Shown: positions 36,047 to 48,644, counted from the first letter of the stretch. The stretch: 64,000 bases of DNA from Kuschelorhynchus macadamiae (GCA_030620095.1 JAUTXW010000067.1:95463-159462); one strand, 5' to 3'. A program made the numbers and translations. Notes: generated by a model not told the origin, from the sequence alone.

Positions 36047-36874
36047 ATGGGCGGTGCTAGTAAGCTCTGTACAAAATGCAATAGGGCACTGGGAAAAAAA
36101 CTTAAATTATGTTGTGGCAGATGCTACGGCCATTTTCACTTGGAGTGTGGAAAAGTTACCGAACTTGAGGCTCGAGTCATGCAAGAAGAAAAAACTACTT
36201 GGGATTGCGAAACATGCACGAAACAACTCACAACCAGACGTTCTATCATATTTCAAAGTAAACCCGAAGAATTCGACGAACTAAAGTCAATTCTTAAGGA
36301 ACTTCAATCAGAAATAAGAGATATGAAAAATGCAATGGACTTTTTGAATGAAAAATACGAAGAGGAAAGAAAGAGATTTAAAATAATGTCGGATATGTTT
36401 AGTGAAGTCTCTAAGGACAACGAAATGTTAAAGGGGAAAGTAAATAAACTGGAAGCTGCCCTAAATTTTCAACAAAATGAACAAATAAAACACAACCTAA
36501 GCATAACTGCTCTGGCCAAAAGTGAAGAAAGAACGGAGGTTAAAGGAAAATTGTCGAGCCTTTTTACTTACATAGAAGCACCTGTATCTGAAAAGGAACT
36601 AGAAAATATCAAATATCTTGATACAAAACGTGGTCTCAAGATTATATTAACTGCCTCAAATCTAGACATTAAAGAACGAATATTAAAGGCAAGAAAACAA
36701 AAAGGGAAGATTACCATCCGGAAAGTAGGCCTAGGGGAAGATGACTCGAATATTTTTATTAATGAAGAGTTAACCAAAGAACCGTATACCCTTTTTAAAT
36801 CCGCTAAGCAGTTAAAAAATAAAGGCTTGAAATACGTATGGCATAAGAATGGTAAAATATACGCACGCGAATAG
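36047..36874 (+). CDS. LINE ORF1 protein, left copy (PHD finger + FP domain)
   Basis: 275 residues. The N-terminal PHD-type zinc finger has cysteine and histidine pairs CTKCN, CCGRC, HFHLEC and CETC (residues 8-57). A predicted coiled coil (about 75-150) follows. The C-terminal half has the baculovirus-FP-like domain seen in many insect LINE ORF1 proteins (SNIFINEELT, LFKSAKQLKNKG, YVWHKNGKIYARE). ORF1 proteins bind LINE RNA in ribonucleoprotein particles. The start at 36047 is in AATAATTATAATGGGC. The frame is intact. It lies 115 bases before ORF2. Confidence 0.9.
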   Translation: MGGASKLCTKCNRALGKKLKLCCGRCYGHFHLECGKVTELEARVMQEEKTTWDCETCTKQLTTRRSIIFQSKPEEFDELKSILKELQSEIRDMKNAMDFLNEKYEEERKRFKIMSDMFSEVSKDNEMLKGKVNKLEAALNFQQNEQIKHNLSITALAKSEERTEVKGKLSSLFTYIEAPVSEKELENIKYLDTKRGLKIILTASNLDIKERILKARKQKGKITIRKVGLGEDDSNIFINEELTKEPYTLFKSAKQLKNKGLKYVWHKNGKIYARE

Positions 36875-36989
36875 GACGGAGATTCTGCAATACTCTTACA
36901 TAACCATATATTAAATGATATGCTAGCCTAAGTAAATATTTGTTTATTTAATTTTACTTTTCAATAAAATTCTTATTAATAAAAATATT

Positions 36990-39811
36990 ATGTCTAGCAA
37001 AAACAAATATAATTTCAAAATAGCAAACGTAAATATACGTTCACTATTGCCAAGTGTAAATGAAATTAAAAATTTAAAAGCTAAACTTAATTTGGATATC
37101 TTTCGAGTAACCGAAACGTGGCTCTCGCAAAATATATCGTCCGCTGAAGTATCGATGCACGGATATAACTTTTACAGAGTGGATCGGAAATCGCGCGGTG
37201 GGGGAGTCGGTTTATACATTAGAAGTGATTTGCATGTCGAATTGTTTGATACTGGCGGCGATCAAACCGATTCACTTGAACAGATCTGGGCTGTTTGCAA
37301 AATAAATGGGATCCGCTTGGGTTTCGGAGTGCTGTACAGGCCTCCTAAAAATAATATTTTAGAAGCAATTAATTGTCTAGAAAACTCAGTAACTTTATTA
37401 ATACCTGTGGTTGATGAAATCATATTAATGGGTGACTTAAATATAAATCTCTTAGGTCAGAGCAACAGCGCAGAACTACTAGATAATTTCTTCACAAATT
37501 TCAGTATGTCGCAAACTGTAACCCTTCTGACACGGACGGTGGGTTGTTTACAAAGTCTAATTGATATCATTGCAGTCAGTAACAAAAAACTTTTACAGGG
37601 GGATGTTATACAATATGATATGCATGAGGTCACAGATCATCAGCTTATCTTCTGCTAGCTGAATTTTAAACTACCACAAATAACTCCAAAAATTATTGAG
37701 TATAGAAACTTTAAAAATTTTGATGAAGAACAGTTTAGGTCAGACTTAGTAAATATTGATTGGGCTTCAATCTTTGATGTAACCACGACTTCTGAAAAGG
37801 TCTCGGTTCTGACTGAAAATATTATAAAGTTATTTGACGCTCACGCACCCTTACAACGGTCCCGCGTAACACGTCCCAAGCCACCATGGTTTACGGAAAC
37901 CTTGAAAACTATGAAAAAATATAGAAATAGCCTTCTTACTAAGTACAAAAAATCAGGTAATCAAAATGACTGGGAATATTATAAAGAAGTTAGAAATATG
38001 TTCACACAAGCGGTACGCAATGAAAAAAAAGCATACATCAATTTTATTAGTCGAACTAAACCGCCTAAACATGTCTGGAAAACACTTGCTGAAATGAACA
38101 TATATAACAAACGTAAAAATAAATCTGAAATTCCAAAATTAATTAAAAACCCACATTCAATTAATCAGTTTTTTATTGATTCTATTAACAACATTGCTCC
38201 TCCTATTAATACTGAGGCTATTCATAGATATTTTAACAATCCCATAACTGATGCTAGATTTTCTTTAACCCATATTCAGGACATTGACGTCAGTAATGCA
38301 ATCATGGAACTGAAATCCAATGCTTTTGGGTCTGATCGTTTGTCTCTTGAGATGATTAAATACTGTTGTCCAACAATTATTCCCTGTTTAACCCATATTT
38401 TAAATTTTTGTATAGAAAATTCCCAATTCCCTGATTATTGGAAAACTGCAATAGTATTACCTCTTCCTAAGGTGTCTGAGGTGAATAATATGTCTGACCT
38501 AAGACAAATAAGCTTATTGTCTGTATTGTCAAAGGTATTTGAAAAAATTATTTACTCACAATCAACTATTTGCTTGCTTATGACCTCTTGTCAAATTCCC
38601 AATCTGGTTTTCGCAAAAACTATGGCACGGCTTGTGTTTTGTTGAAGGTTTTAGATGATATTATTCAAGCTGCTGATCAGGGAAAAACTTCCGCACTGGT
38701 GCTGCTAGACTGCAGCAAAGCCTTTGATACCTTAGACCATGGACTTCTTTGCGCGAAACTTCATTATTATGGATTTACCCAAAACACCATTAGCTTTTTC
38801 AAAAACTATCTTTATACTCGACAGCAATGCGTATTGCTTGAAGGCAAACTGTCTGAAGCCTTGTCGATAAGCAAAGGTGTGCCCCAAGGCTCTATATTAG
38901 GGCCCCTTCTATTCTTAATTTATACCTCTGATATGGACAGACTAATACCTAATTGCAATATGCAAAGATACGCCGATGACACGCAGCTGCACATAAGTTT
39001 TTACTCTACAGAAATAGCTGAGGCTACTATAAAAATGACGCAAAATCTAAAAAATGTTAATTATTACTCCATTGAAAACGGACTAAAACTTAACCCCTCG
39101 AAGTTGGCTGTCATGTTCTTTGGACCTAATAGGGAGTGGATAAAACAAAACTTTAATTTAACTTTATCGGACGTTATCATCCCTTCTGTAAATGAGTATA
39201 AGAATTTAGGTGTTTTGGTAGATACTAATCTAAGATTTAAAAAACATATATGCAACATTGTTAAGAAGTCCCTTATATCGCTTAGAAATCTATACAAAAA
39301 TAAATCTATTTTAAATAAATCTCTAAAAAGACAACCCTGTGAGTCTCTTGTTCTTTCTCATCTCAATTATGCGGATATAGTCTATGGCCCTTGTCTGGAT
39401 TTGCAATCCAAACAAAGATTGCAAAGAATTCAAAATTCATGCATACGCTTTGTTTTTAACCTTAAACTACGGGACCACGTAACATTTAGATTGCATGGAC
39501 TAAACTGGCTAAATATTCAGGACCGGCTTAAACTGCATCTAGCCTGCTTTTTACACCGATTGCTGGAAAGCGGAATACCCCATTACTTACGTGAAAAACT
39601 AACTTTTCGATGTGCAACTCACAGCCGCGACACCCGTCACAATGATCAATTGAATATACCCCGCCACAGAACCGCCCTCTATGAACGTTGTTTTTCATAC
39701 GTGTTTCCAAAGTTGTTTAACACCGAAATTAAAAACAAATTTTCTAACTTAAGTTATAACGCCTTTAAAAAAAAATTTAAACATCACCTTCTTATAAGTA
39801 GCACGGGTTGA
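36990..39811 (+). pseudogene. LINE ORF2, left copy (endonuclease-RT), nonsense + frameshift
   Basis: It starts MSSKNKYNFKIANVNIRSLL at 36990. The apurinic-type endonuclease has VTETWLS, RGGGVGLYIRS, LMGDLNINLL and VTDHQLI. The reverse transcriptase has LVLLDCSKAFDTLDH, SKGVPQGSILGPLLFLIY and the catalytic RYADDTQLHI, followed by the usual C-terminal segments to LLISSTG. The frame is broken by TAG at 37656-37658 (right copy: TCG) and by a 1-base deletion near 38561 that is also present in the right copy. Family: CR1/Jockey-like group by overall appearance; the exact clade needs a tree. Confidence 0.92.
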
Positions 39812-40070
39812 GATTCTTTAGTTAATTTTTGTTGTCATTATTTTTGGTTTACTGATATTGTATCTTAGATCAAATTAAAATGTATTTATTGTAATTTATT
39901 TATTTTTACTGCTATTATAACATTGTATCTTAGATAGTATAAGTTTATTTAAATTAAAATGTATTGTAATTTTTGTTTATACATGCTCGGTTAGGCAAAC
40001 AGCTATGCTGCCCCTCTCCGAGTAAAAAATAAAGACGATTCTATCTATCTATCTATCTATCTATATAGAT
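39812..40070 (+). other. LINE 3' UTR with (TCTA)n tail, left copy
   Basis: It ends with AAAAAATAAAGACGATTC and then (TCTA)n at about 40040-40065. The short-repeat tail is characteristic of several LINE clades. Confidence 0.8.
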
Positions 40071-40405
40071 ATATATAGATACTAAAATCAATAAAAATGC
40101 GCTTTCACACACCATTATCAGAAGTTCTTGGCCGGAAAAGATATATGTAGAATAGCAGAAATACATAATTTCTGCAGGTGCAAAACGGCCTACGAAAAGA
40201 ATTGCTTTCGATTATGTCACAGGATACCCTCCTGCGATCATGATTTCTGGGCCTTATTATTTTCATTTATACAGGTTGTCTTAAAAATCTGTAGCGAAGC
40301 AAAGTTGTGTTTTTTCTTATGGGACACCCTGTATATTTTTGCATATTTAGATTCTGCTCGTGATTCTACACATTTTTTGTATAACATGTCCTATGTCTAA
40401 ATCTG

Positions 40406-40857
40406 ATAGTTTTTCTAATATCCGCCACTCTGTAAAAAATTATAAATTGCAGTGCCTGTTTTCAAACGACGTGGGCCGTTGGCTTTTTAATATAGGATTA
40501 TGATTTTTGGCAGGAACCTTAACAAAAGTATGGGTTGACTTTCAACGTGAACAAAATTTGTCGGCGTTGTATAGGGGGTCCTAGATATGTAGGAGAAATA
40601 AAAAAAATTAAAAACATCATATCTTTATTTTTTTAAATGGAATGTATAGTATTTTAATATTTTATACTATTCGTGACTCAAAACCCTATCTTTCGTTTTA
40701 AATATGTCCTATACTTATTTGTCATAGTTTCCGAGATTTTGACATTTTTGTATTTATTATTTGGTTTTCAATGGCAATCGCCTTAGAATTTCCTTTATTA
40801 TCGAATTTTCTAATTATACACTACAAGTGACGCAAAATTAAAAATTCATATATTTTT
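40406..40857. other. Spacer, unassigned
   Basis: Begins exactly where the inverted-duplication homology ends. AT-rich, with no recognised element. Confidence 0.5.
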
Positions 40858-40862
40858 TATAT

Positions 40863-40907
<45 letters not shown>

Positions 40908-40920
40908 ATATATATATATA
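40858..40920. repeat. (TA)n tract bordering the satellite
   Basis: Imperfect TA run ending directly at the first satellite unit. Confidence 0.9.
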
Positions 40921-41006
40921 AAAAGTAGAAAATATATAACGCGGTAAGAACTAGTATATAGTAGAAAATGGATTCTTTGGGATGACCGCTAAAGCAATGG
41001 AATTTG

Positions 41007-41058
41007 GCTAACCGTAGACACGTGTTTCTGACTTAAGGTCTTCATCAGTACAGTCAAC
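41007..41058 (-). ncRNA. Candidate type I hammerhead ribozyme, unit 1
   Basis: Minus strand, 5' to 3'. GTTGACTGTA is stem I 5' strand; CTGATGA is core box 1 (41042-41048). AGACCTTAAGTCA is stem II: GAC pairs with GTC, closed by an A/A apposition at its base. GAAA is box 2 (41025-41028), CACGTGT is the short self-complementary stem III, and then C is the predicted cleavage base (41017). TACGGTTAGC is stem I 3' strand, all ten positions pairing with the 5' strand, including G-T wobbles. Identical copies lie at 41337-41388, 41997-42048, 42657-42708 and 42987-43038. The A/A apposition where a G-C pair is usual is the main doubt about activity. Confidence 0.6.
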
Positions 41059-41666
41059 TAGTTGAAAGACGAGTACAACTAGCGCCAAAATGAATACACA
41101 AAACAATACCAGAGTCACCAACAGGAGCAAAACCGACATTTGTGATTACCAAGAGAACATCCGAAATCTTCGCCGGACTTGATACTCTATTTACCACGGA
41201 GCTGCATATAGCCACCTGTGGCGAAACTCATGACCCAAGAGTAGTAAATCAAAAGTAGAAAATATATAACGCGGTAAGAACTAGTATATAGTAGAAAATG
41301 GATTCTTTGGGATGACCGCTAAAGCAATGGAATTTGGCTAACCGTAGACACGTGTTTCTGACTTAAGGTCTTCATCAGTACAGTCAACTAGTTGAAAGAC
41401 GAGTACAACTAGCGCCAAAATGAATACACAAAACAATACCAGAGTCACCAACAGGAGCAAAACCGACATTTGTGATTACCAAGAGAACATCCGAAATCTT
41501 CGCCGGACTTGATACTCTATTTACCACGGAGCAGCATATAGCCACCTGTGGCGAAACTCATGACCCAAGAGTAGTAAATCAAAAGTAGAAAATATATAAC
41601 GCGGTAAGAACTAGTATATAGTAGAAAATGGATTCTTTGGGATGACCGCTAAAGCAATGGAATTTG

Positions 41667-41718
41667 GCTAACCGTAGACACGTGTTTCTGACTTAAGGTC
41701 TTCATCATTACAGTCAAC
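41667..41718 (-). ncRNA. Hammerhead-like motif, unit 3, core mutated
   Basis: The same fold as unit 1, but base 41708 changes the first C of CTGATGA to A. That position is essential in hammerheads, so this unit should be inactive. Confidence 0.6.
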
Positions 41719-42326
41719 TAGTTGAAAGACGAGTACAACTAGCGCCAAAATGAATAGACAAAACAATACCAGAGTCACCAACAGGAGCAAAACCGACATT
41801 TGTGATTACCAAGAGAACATCCGAAATCTTCGCCGGACTTGATACTCTATTTACCACGGAGCAGCATATAGCCACCTGTGGCGAAACTCATGACCCAAGA
41901 GTAGTAAATCAAAAGTAGAAAATATATAACTCGGTAAGAACTAGTATATAGTACAAAATGGATTCTTTGGGATGACCGCTAAAGCAATGGAATTTGGCTA
42001 ACCGTAGACACGTGTTTCTGACTTAAGGTCTTCATCAGTACAGTCAACTAGTTGAAAGACGAGTACAACTAGCGCCAAAATGGATACACAAAACAATACC
42101 AGAGTCACCAACAGGAGCAAAACCGACATTTGTGATTACCTAGAGAACATCCGAAATCTTCGCCGGACTTAATACTCTATTTACCACGGAGCAGCATATA
42201 GCCACCTGTGGCGAAACTCATGACCCAAGAGTAGTAAATCAAAAGTAGAAAATATATAACGCGGTAAGAACTAGTATATAGTAGAAAATGAATTCTTTGG
42301 GATGACCGCTAAAGCAATGGAATTTG

Positions 42327-42378
42327 GCTAACCGTCGACACGTGTTTCTGACTTAAGGTCTTCATCAGTACAGTCAAC
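42327..42378 (-). ncRNA. Hammerhead-like motif, unit 5, stem I mismatch
   Basis: Base 42336 changes the stem I pair next to the cleavage site (T-A to G/A). The core is otherwise unchanged. Confidence 0.55.
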
Positions 42379-43090
42379 TAGTTGAAAGACGAGTACAACT
42401 AGCGCCAAAATGAATACACAAAACAATACCAGAGTCACCAACAGGAGCAAAACCGACATTTGTGATTACCAAGAGAACATCCGAAATCTTCGCCGGACTT
42501 GATACTCTATTTACCACGGAGCAGCATATAGCCACCTGTGGCGAAACTCATGACCCAAGAGTAGTAAATCAAAAGTAGAAAATATATAACGCGGTAAGAA
42601 CTAGTATATAGTAGAAAATGGATTCTTTGGGATGACCGCTAAAGCAATGGAATTTGGCTAACCGTAGACACGTGTTTCTGACTTAAGGTCTTCATCAGTA
42701 CAGTCAACTAGTTGAAAGACGAGTACAACTAGCGCCAAAATGAATACACAAAACAATACCAGAGTCACCAACAGGAGCAAAACCGACATTTGTGATTACC
42801 AAGAGAACATCCGAAATCTTCGCCGGACTTGATACTCTATTTACCACGGAGCAGCATATAGCCACCTGTGGCGAAACCCATGACCCAAGAGTAGTAAATC
42901 AAAAGTAGAAAATATATAACGCGGTAAGAACTAGTATATAGTAGAAAATGGATTCTTTGGGATGACCGCTAAAGCAATGGAATTTGGCTAACCGTAGACA
43001 CGTGTTTCTGACTTAAGGTCTTCATCAGTACAGTCAACTAGTTGAAAGACGAGTACAACTAGCGCCAAAATGAATACACAAAACAATACC

Positions 43091-43092
<2 letters not shown>

Positions 43093-43146
<54 letters not shown>
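43093..43146. repeat. (TA)n tract ending the satellite
   Basis: A TA run that interrupts the seventh unit. Confidence 0.95.
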
Positions 43147-43499
<353 letters not shown>

Positions 43500-43550
43500 A
43501 TATCAAGTACTTTCTTGGGATGAGGTTCGTGGATTGAACAAAGAAACTTT

Positions 43551-43590
43551 AATTGACGTTTCGCCTGTCCATTTCAGGCTTTTTCAAAAT
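43551..43590 (-). ncRNA. Degenerate hammerhead-like motif in Penelope 3' region
   Basis: Box 1 reads TTGAAAA instead of CTGANGA. It is followed by one A, a 5-bp stem GCCTG/CAGGC and GAAACGTC. Probably vestigial. Confidence 0.4.
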
Positions 43591-43946
43591 ATTTAATTCT
43601 GCACATCTAAAAATTAAATACAAAAAGTGTATATATGTAAGTCAATAAATAAAAACAATTAGGTATAACGGCACGCACTAAAATTATTAAAACATTTATT
43701 TAAAATAGTACAGTACATACCTTGAGAAAGATGTTCTTTTACCTTGCTTGGCAGTGTGGAGGTAAGTGATACACTGGTTAAAGAATTCTATTGTTTTTTT
43801 TTTTTATATATATCCTTTAGTTTTTTTGATTATATTAACAATGTAGAACTATTTGTGGATACGGGTTGTTTTAAAAGTATTTGTGTGAGTCTGACAGTAT
43901 ACAGTATGTATTTATGATTGATGGAAAATAGTTTATAACAATTGAA

Positions 43947-45127
43947 TTAAATTAGATTGTGATATATTTGGCTGAGATTGTCAATGTCTTTCCGATCGTT
44001 TACTGTATTTTTTTCTTTTTTTATCTCGACCATTTCTTTGAATGTCAGTTTATGGTAATGTTGTTCTTTTGATAAGACCGTTGTACTCGAAAAATCAAAT
44101 TCATGTTTCATGTCTCTTTCATGTTTATGTAGTGCTGTGGAAGCATTTTTTGTATATTTATGCCCATTTAGTCTATTTGATAGGTATTGTGTGGTCATGC
44201 CTATATATTTTTTGGGGCAGTTTAGGCAGGGAATGCTGTAAACTACGTTTGATTGTTTTTTAATTGGTGTCTGACTTTTTAGTGGTGTATATAAAGATTT
44301 AAGGGTATTGTTAGATTTGTGGCATATGGTTATGTCGTGTTTACCGAGAATGTGTTTAATCTTTTCAGAAAGACCTTCAGTGTATGGCAAAGATATGTAT
44401 GTAGTTGTTTTATTGTTGTCATGATTATTTACAATATGTTTTGTGGCATTGTATAATTTTTGGGTTCTTCGTTTTATAATTCGTTCGATGGCTTTTAATG
44501 GGAAATGATTTTTTAAGAGAGTATTTTTAACTTTATTTAGAATGTCAACTCGGTATATAGGTGATGTTAGTGTTAGTGCACGGTCAACTAATCCTATCAT
44601 CACGGAGTTTTTTTGACATTTTGGGTGACTGGAATTATAATTAAGGTAGCGGGAGGACCAGGTTTTTTTGGTGTACCACTTAGTTTTAATGTCATTTGTT
44701 TTGTGGTCTCTTATTAATGTTAAATCCAAAAAGTTTATAGCACCATCATTTTCTATTTCGGAAGTAAACTGTAATTTTGGATGAAAATTGTTAAAGGGGG
44801 ATATAATTTCCGATGTTTTATTTTTTGGTATGGCTAATAAACAATCATCCACGTACCTTTTAAAAAATAATATTGGTGCATTGGCTTTTTGTAACACTGT
44901 TTCTTCTAGATATTCCATTACTATTTGGACTGCGGTGGAAGAGATGGGTGAACCCATTGCACATCCGTCAAGTTGTTGGTAGTAATCATCTTTGTATTGG
45001 AAATAGTTGTTCGAAAGAATGAGATCTATCCCTTCTATGAATTCTGTGCAAGTGAGTGTTGTGTGATTCTTTATCTGATTCCATTTTTCTTTAATGATTT
45101 GTTTTAAAAAATGAGTTGTTTTAGACA
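43947..45127 (-). pseudogene. Penelope-like RT and GIY-YIG endonuclease, N-terminally truncated
   Basis: The frame is open from about 45127 through FIEGIDLILSNNYFQYKDD, CAMGSPISSTAVQIVMEYLE, the RT catalytic FFKRYVDDCLL and FTSEIENDGAINFLDLTL. After a linker with IERIIKRRTQ comes the GIY-YIG domain VVYSIPCLNCPKKYIGMTT with LSNRLNGHKY, ending with the basic tail. GIY-YIG endonucleases nick target DNA for priming. The first RT motifs, including the first catalytic aspartate region, are missing. The internal methionine at 44957 is not the true start. The retained part has no stop or frameshift. Confidence 0.88.
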
Positions 45128-45459
45128 GATTTAGACATAGGACATGTTATACAAAAAATGTGTAGAATCACGAGCAGAATCTAAATATGCAAAAATATAC
45201 AGGGTGTCCCATAAGAAAAAACACAACTTTGCTTCGCTACAGATTTTTAAGACAACCTGTATAAATGAAAATAATAAAGCTCAGAAATCATGATCGCAGG
45301 AGGGTATCCTGTGACATAATCGAAAGCAATTCTTTTCGTAGGCCGTTTTGCACCTGCAGAAATTATGTATTTCTGCTATTCTACATATATCTTTTCCGGC
45401 CAAGAACTTCTGATAATGGTGTGTGAAAGCGCACTTTTATTGATTTTAGTATCTATATA

Positions 45460-45758
45460 TATCTATATAGATAGATAGATAGATAGATAGAATCGTCTTT
45501 ATTTATTACTCGGCGAGGGGCAGCATAGCTATTTGCCTAACCGAGCATGTATAAACAAAAATTACAATACATTTTAATTTTAATAAACTTATACTAACTA
45601 AGATACAATGTTATAATAGCAGTAAAAATAAATAAATTACAATAAATACATTTTAATTTGATCTAAGATACAATATCAGTAAACCAAAAATAATGATAAC
45701 AAAAATTAACTAAAGAATCTCAACTCGTGCTACTTATAAGAAGTGATGTTTAAATTTT
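45460..45758 (-). other. LINE 3' UTR with (TAGA)n tail, right copy
   Basis: Mirror of 39812-40070; the tail of TAGA repeats lies at about 45466-45490. Confidence 0.8.
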
Positions 45759-48529
45759 TTAATAACTTAGGTTAGAAATTTTGTTTTTAATTTCGGTGTT
45801 AAACAACTTTGGAAACACGTATGAAAAACAACGTTCATAGAGGGCGGTTCTGTGGCGGGGTATATTCAATTGATCATTGTGACGGGTGTCGCGGCTGTGA
45901 GTTGCACATCGAAAAGTTAGTTTTTCACGTAAATAATGGGGTATTCCGCTTTCCAGCAATCGGTGTAAAAAGCAGGCTAGATGCAGTTTAAGCCGGTCCT
46001 GAATATTTAGCCAGTTTAGTCCATGCAATCTAAATGTTACGTGGTCCCGTAGTTTAAGGTTAAAAACAAAGCGTATGCATGAATTTTGAATTCTTTGCAA
46101 TCTTTGTTTGGATTGCAAATCCAGACAAGGGCCATAGACTATATCCGCATAATTGAGATGAGAAAGAACAAGAGACTCACAGAGTTGTCTTTTTAGAGAT
46201 TTATTTAAAATAGATTTATTTTTGTATAGATTTCTAAGCGATATAAGGGACTTCTTAACAATGTTGCATATGTGTTTTTTAAATCTTAGATTAGTATCTA
46301 CCAAAACACCTAAATTCTTATACTCATTTACAGAAGGGATGATAACGTCTGATAAAGTTAAATTAAAGTTTTGTTTTATCCACTCCCTATTAGGTCCAAA
46401 GAACATGACAGCCGACTTCGAGGGGTTAAGCTTTAGTCCGTTTTCAATGGAGTAATTATTAACATTTTTTAGATTTTGCGTCATTTTTATAGTAGCCTCA
46501 GCTATTTCTGTAGAGTAAAAACTTATGTGCAGCTGCGTGTCATCGGCGTATCTTTGCATATTGCAATTAGGTATTAGTCTGTCCATATCAGAGGTATAAA
46601 TTAAGAATAGAAGAGGCCCTAATATAGAGCCTTGGGGCACACCTTTGCTTATCGACAAGGCTTCAGACAGTTTGCCTTCAAACAATACGCATTGCTGTCG
46701 AGTATAAAGATAGTTTTTGAAAAAGCTAATGGTGTTTTGGGTAAATCCATAATAATGAAGTTTCGCGCAAAGAAGTCCATGGTCTAAGGTATCAAAGGCT
46801 TTGCTGTAGTCTAGCAGCACCAGTGCGGAAGTTTTTCCCTGATCAGCAGCTTGAATAATATCATCTAAAACCTTCAACAAAACACAAGCCGTGCCATAGT
46901 TTTTGCGAAAACCAGATTGGGAATTTGACAAGAGGTCATAAGCAAGCAAATAGTTGATTGTGAGTAAATAATTTTTTCAAATACCTTTGACAATACAGAC
47001 AATAAGCTTATAGGTCTTAGGTCAGACATATTATTCACCTCAGACACCTTAGGAAGAGGTAATACTATTGCAGTTTTCCAATAATCAGGGAATTGGGAAT
47101 TTTCTATACAAAAATTTAAAATATGGGTTAAAAAGGGAATAATTGTTGGACAACAGTATTTAATCATCTCAAGAGACAAACGATCAGACCCAAAAGCATT
47201 GGATTTCAGTTCCATGATTGCATTACTGACGTCAATGTCCTGAATATGGGTTAAAGAAAATCTGGCATCAGTTATGGGATTGTTAAAATATCTATGAATA
47301 GCCTCAGTATTAATAGGAGGAGCAATGTTGTTAATAGAATCAATAAAAAACTGATTAATTGAATGAGGGTTTTTAATTAATTTTGGAATTTCAGATTTAT
47401 TTTTACGTTTGTTATATATGTTCATTTCAGCAAGTGTTTTCCAGACATGTTTAGGCGGTTTAGTTCGACTAATAAAATTGATGTATGCTTTTTTTTCATT
47501 GCGTACCGCTTGTGTGAACATATTTCTAACTTCTTTATAATATTCCCAGTCATTTTGATTACCTGATTTTTTGTACTTAGTAAGAAGGCTATTTCTATAT
47601 TTTTTCATAGTTTTCAAGGTTTCCGTAAACCATGGTGACTTGGGACGTGTTACGCGGGACCGTTGTAAGGGTGCGTGAGCGTCAAATAACTTTATAATAT
47701 TTTCAGTCAGAACCGAGACCTTTTCAGAAGTCGTGGTTACATCAAAGATTGAAGCCCAATCAATATTTACTAAGTCTGACCTAAACTGTTCTTCATCAAA
47801 ATTTTTAAAGTTTCTATACTCAATAATTTTTGGAGTTATTTGTGGTAGTTTAAAATTCAGCGAGCAGAAGATAAGCTGATGATCTGTGACCTCATGCATA
47901 TCATATTGTATAACATCCCCCTGTAAAAGTTTTTTGTTACTGACTGCAATGATATCAATTAGACTTTGTAAACAACCCACCGTCCGTGTCAGAAGGGTTA
48001 CAATTTGCGACATACTGAAATTTGTGAAGAAATTATCTAGTAGTTCTGCGCTGTTGCTCTGACCTAAGAGATTTATATTTAAGTCACCCATTAATATGAT
48101 TTCATCAACCACAGGTATTAATAAAGTTACTGAGTTTTCTAGACAATTAATTGCTTCTAAAATATTATTTTTAGGAGGCCTGTACAGCACTCCGAAACCC
48201 AAGCGGATCCCATTTATTTTGCAAACAGCCCAGATCTGTTCAAGTGAATCGGTTTGATCGCCGCCAGTATCAAACAATTCGACATGCAAATCACTTCTAA
48301 TGTATAAACCGACTCCCCCACCGCGCGATTTCCGATCCACTCTGTAAAAGTTATATCCGTGCATCGATACTTCAGCGGACGATATATTTTGCGAGAGCCA
48401 CGTTTCGGTTACTCCCAAGATATCCAAATTAAGTTTAGCTTTTAAATTTTTAATTTCATTTACACTTGGCAATAGTGAACGTATATTTACGTTTGCTATT
48501 TTGAAATTATATTTGTTTTTGCTAGACAT
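45759..48529 (-). pseudogene. LINE ORF2, right copy, one frameshift
   Basis: Same protein as the left copy. The endonuclease and first RT half are uninterrupted from 48529 (MSSKNKYNFKIANVNIRSLL) to the frameshift near 46960, where one A is missing just before the codons for NYLLAYDLL. The remainder, with RYADDTQLHI, continues to 45759. The right copy keeps sense codons where the left has a stop, but a small deletion in NLSY creates an early stop near 45759 and removes the last about 15 residues. It is the better preserved of the two. Confidence 0.92.
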
Positions 48530-48644
48530 AATATTTTTATTAATAAGAATTTTATTGAAAAGTAAAATTAAATAAACAAATATTTACTTAGGCTAGCATA
48601 TCATTTAATATATGGTTATGTAAGAGTATTGCAGAATCTCCGTC

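Larger units (their letters stand above)
40921..43092 (-). repeat. 330-bp satellite, six full units plus a 192-bp partial
   Basis: Units start at 40921, 41251, 41581, 41911, 42241 and 42571, and a partial one at 42901. The period is exactly 330 with no indels, and the units differ at only a few bases each (for example 41192, 41708, 42336). TA tracts border both ends. There is no protein coding. Each unit contains a hammerhead-ribozyme-like motif on the minus strand. A second stem, GCCAC-CT-GTGGC, is followed by GAAAC on the plus strand (41211-41227 in unit 1). The uniformity indicates recent amplification or homogenisation. The minus orientation is the same as the neighbouring Penelope-like element. 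Confidence 0.95.
43500..45127 (-). mobile_element. Penelope-like retroelement, 5'-truncated
   Basis: It contains the RT-GIY-YIG coding part and a 3' region. The coding frame is open from the junction with the right inverted-repeat arm at about 45127, so the 5' part has been removed there. The 3' flank on the minus strand (43590-43551) has a degenerate hammerhead-like arrangement: TTGAAAA, stem GCCTG/CAGGC, then GAAACGTC. Penelope-like elements are known to carry hammerhead motifs in their terminal repeats. Confidence 0.8.

Noticed and set aside
39528..39710. Minus-strand Cys/His-rich frame in the LINE
   Set aside because: Shadow of ORF2 on the other strand. It appears in both arms only because the LINE does.
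36047..39811. Two independent insertions of the same LINE
   Set aside because: Flanking sequence on both sides is also shared with the inverted copy, and both have the same frameshift, so duplication fits better.
40921..43092. CRISPR-like array
   Set aside because: The whole 330-bp unit repeats without variable spacers, and the genome is eukaryotic.
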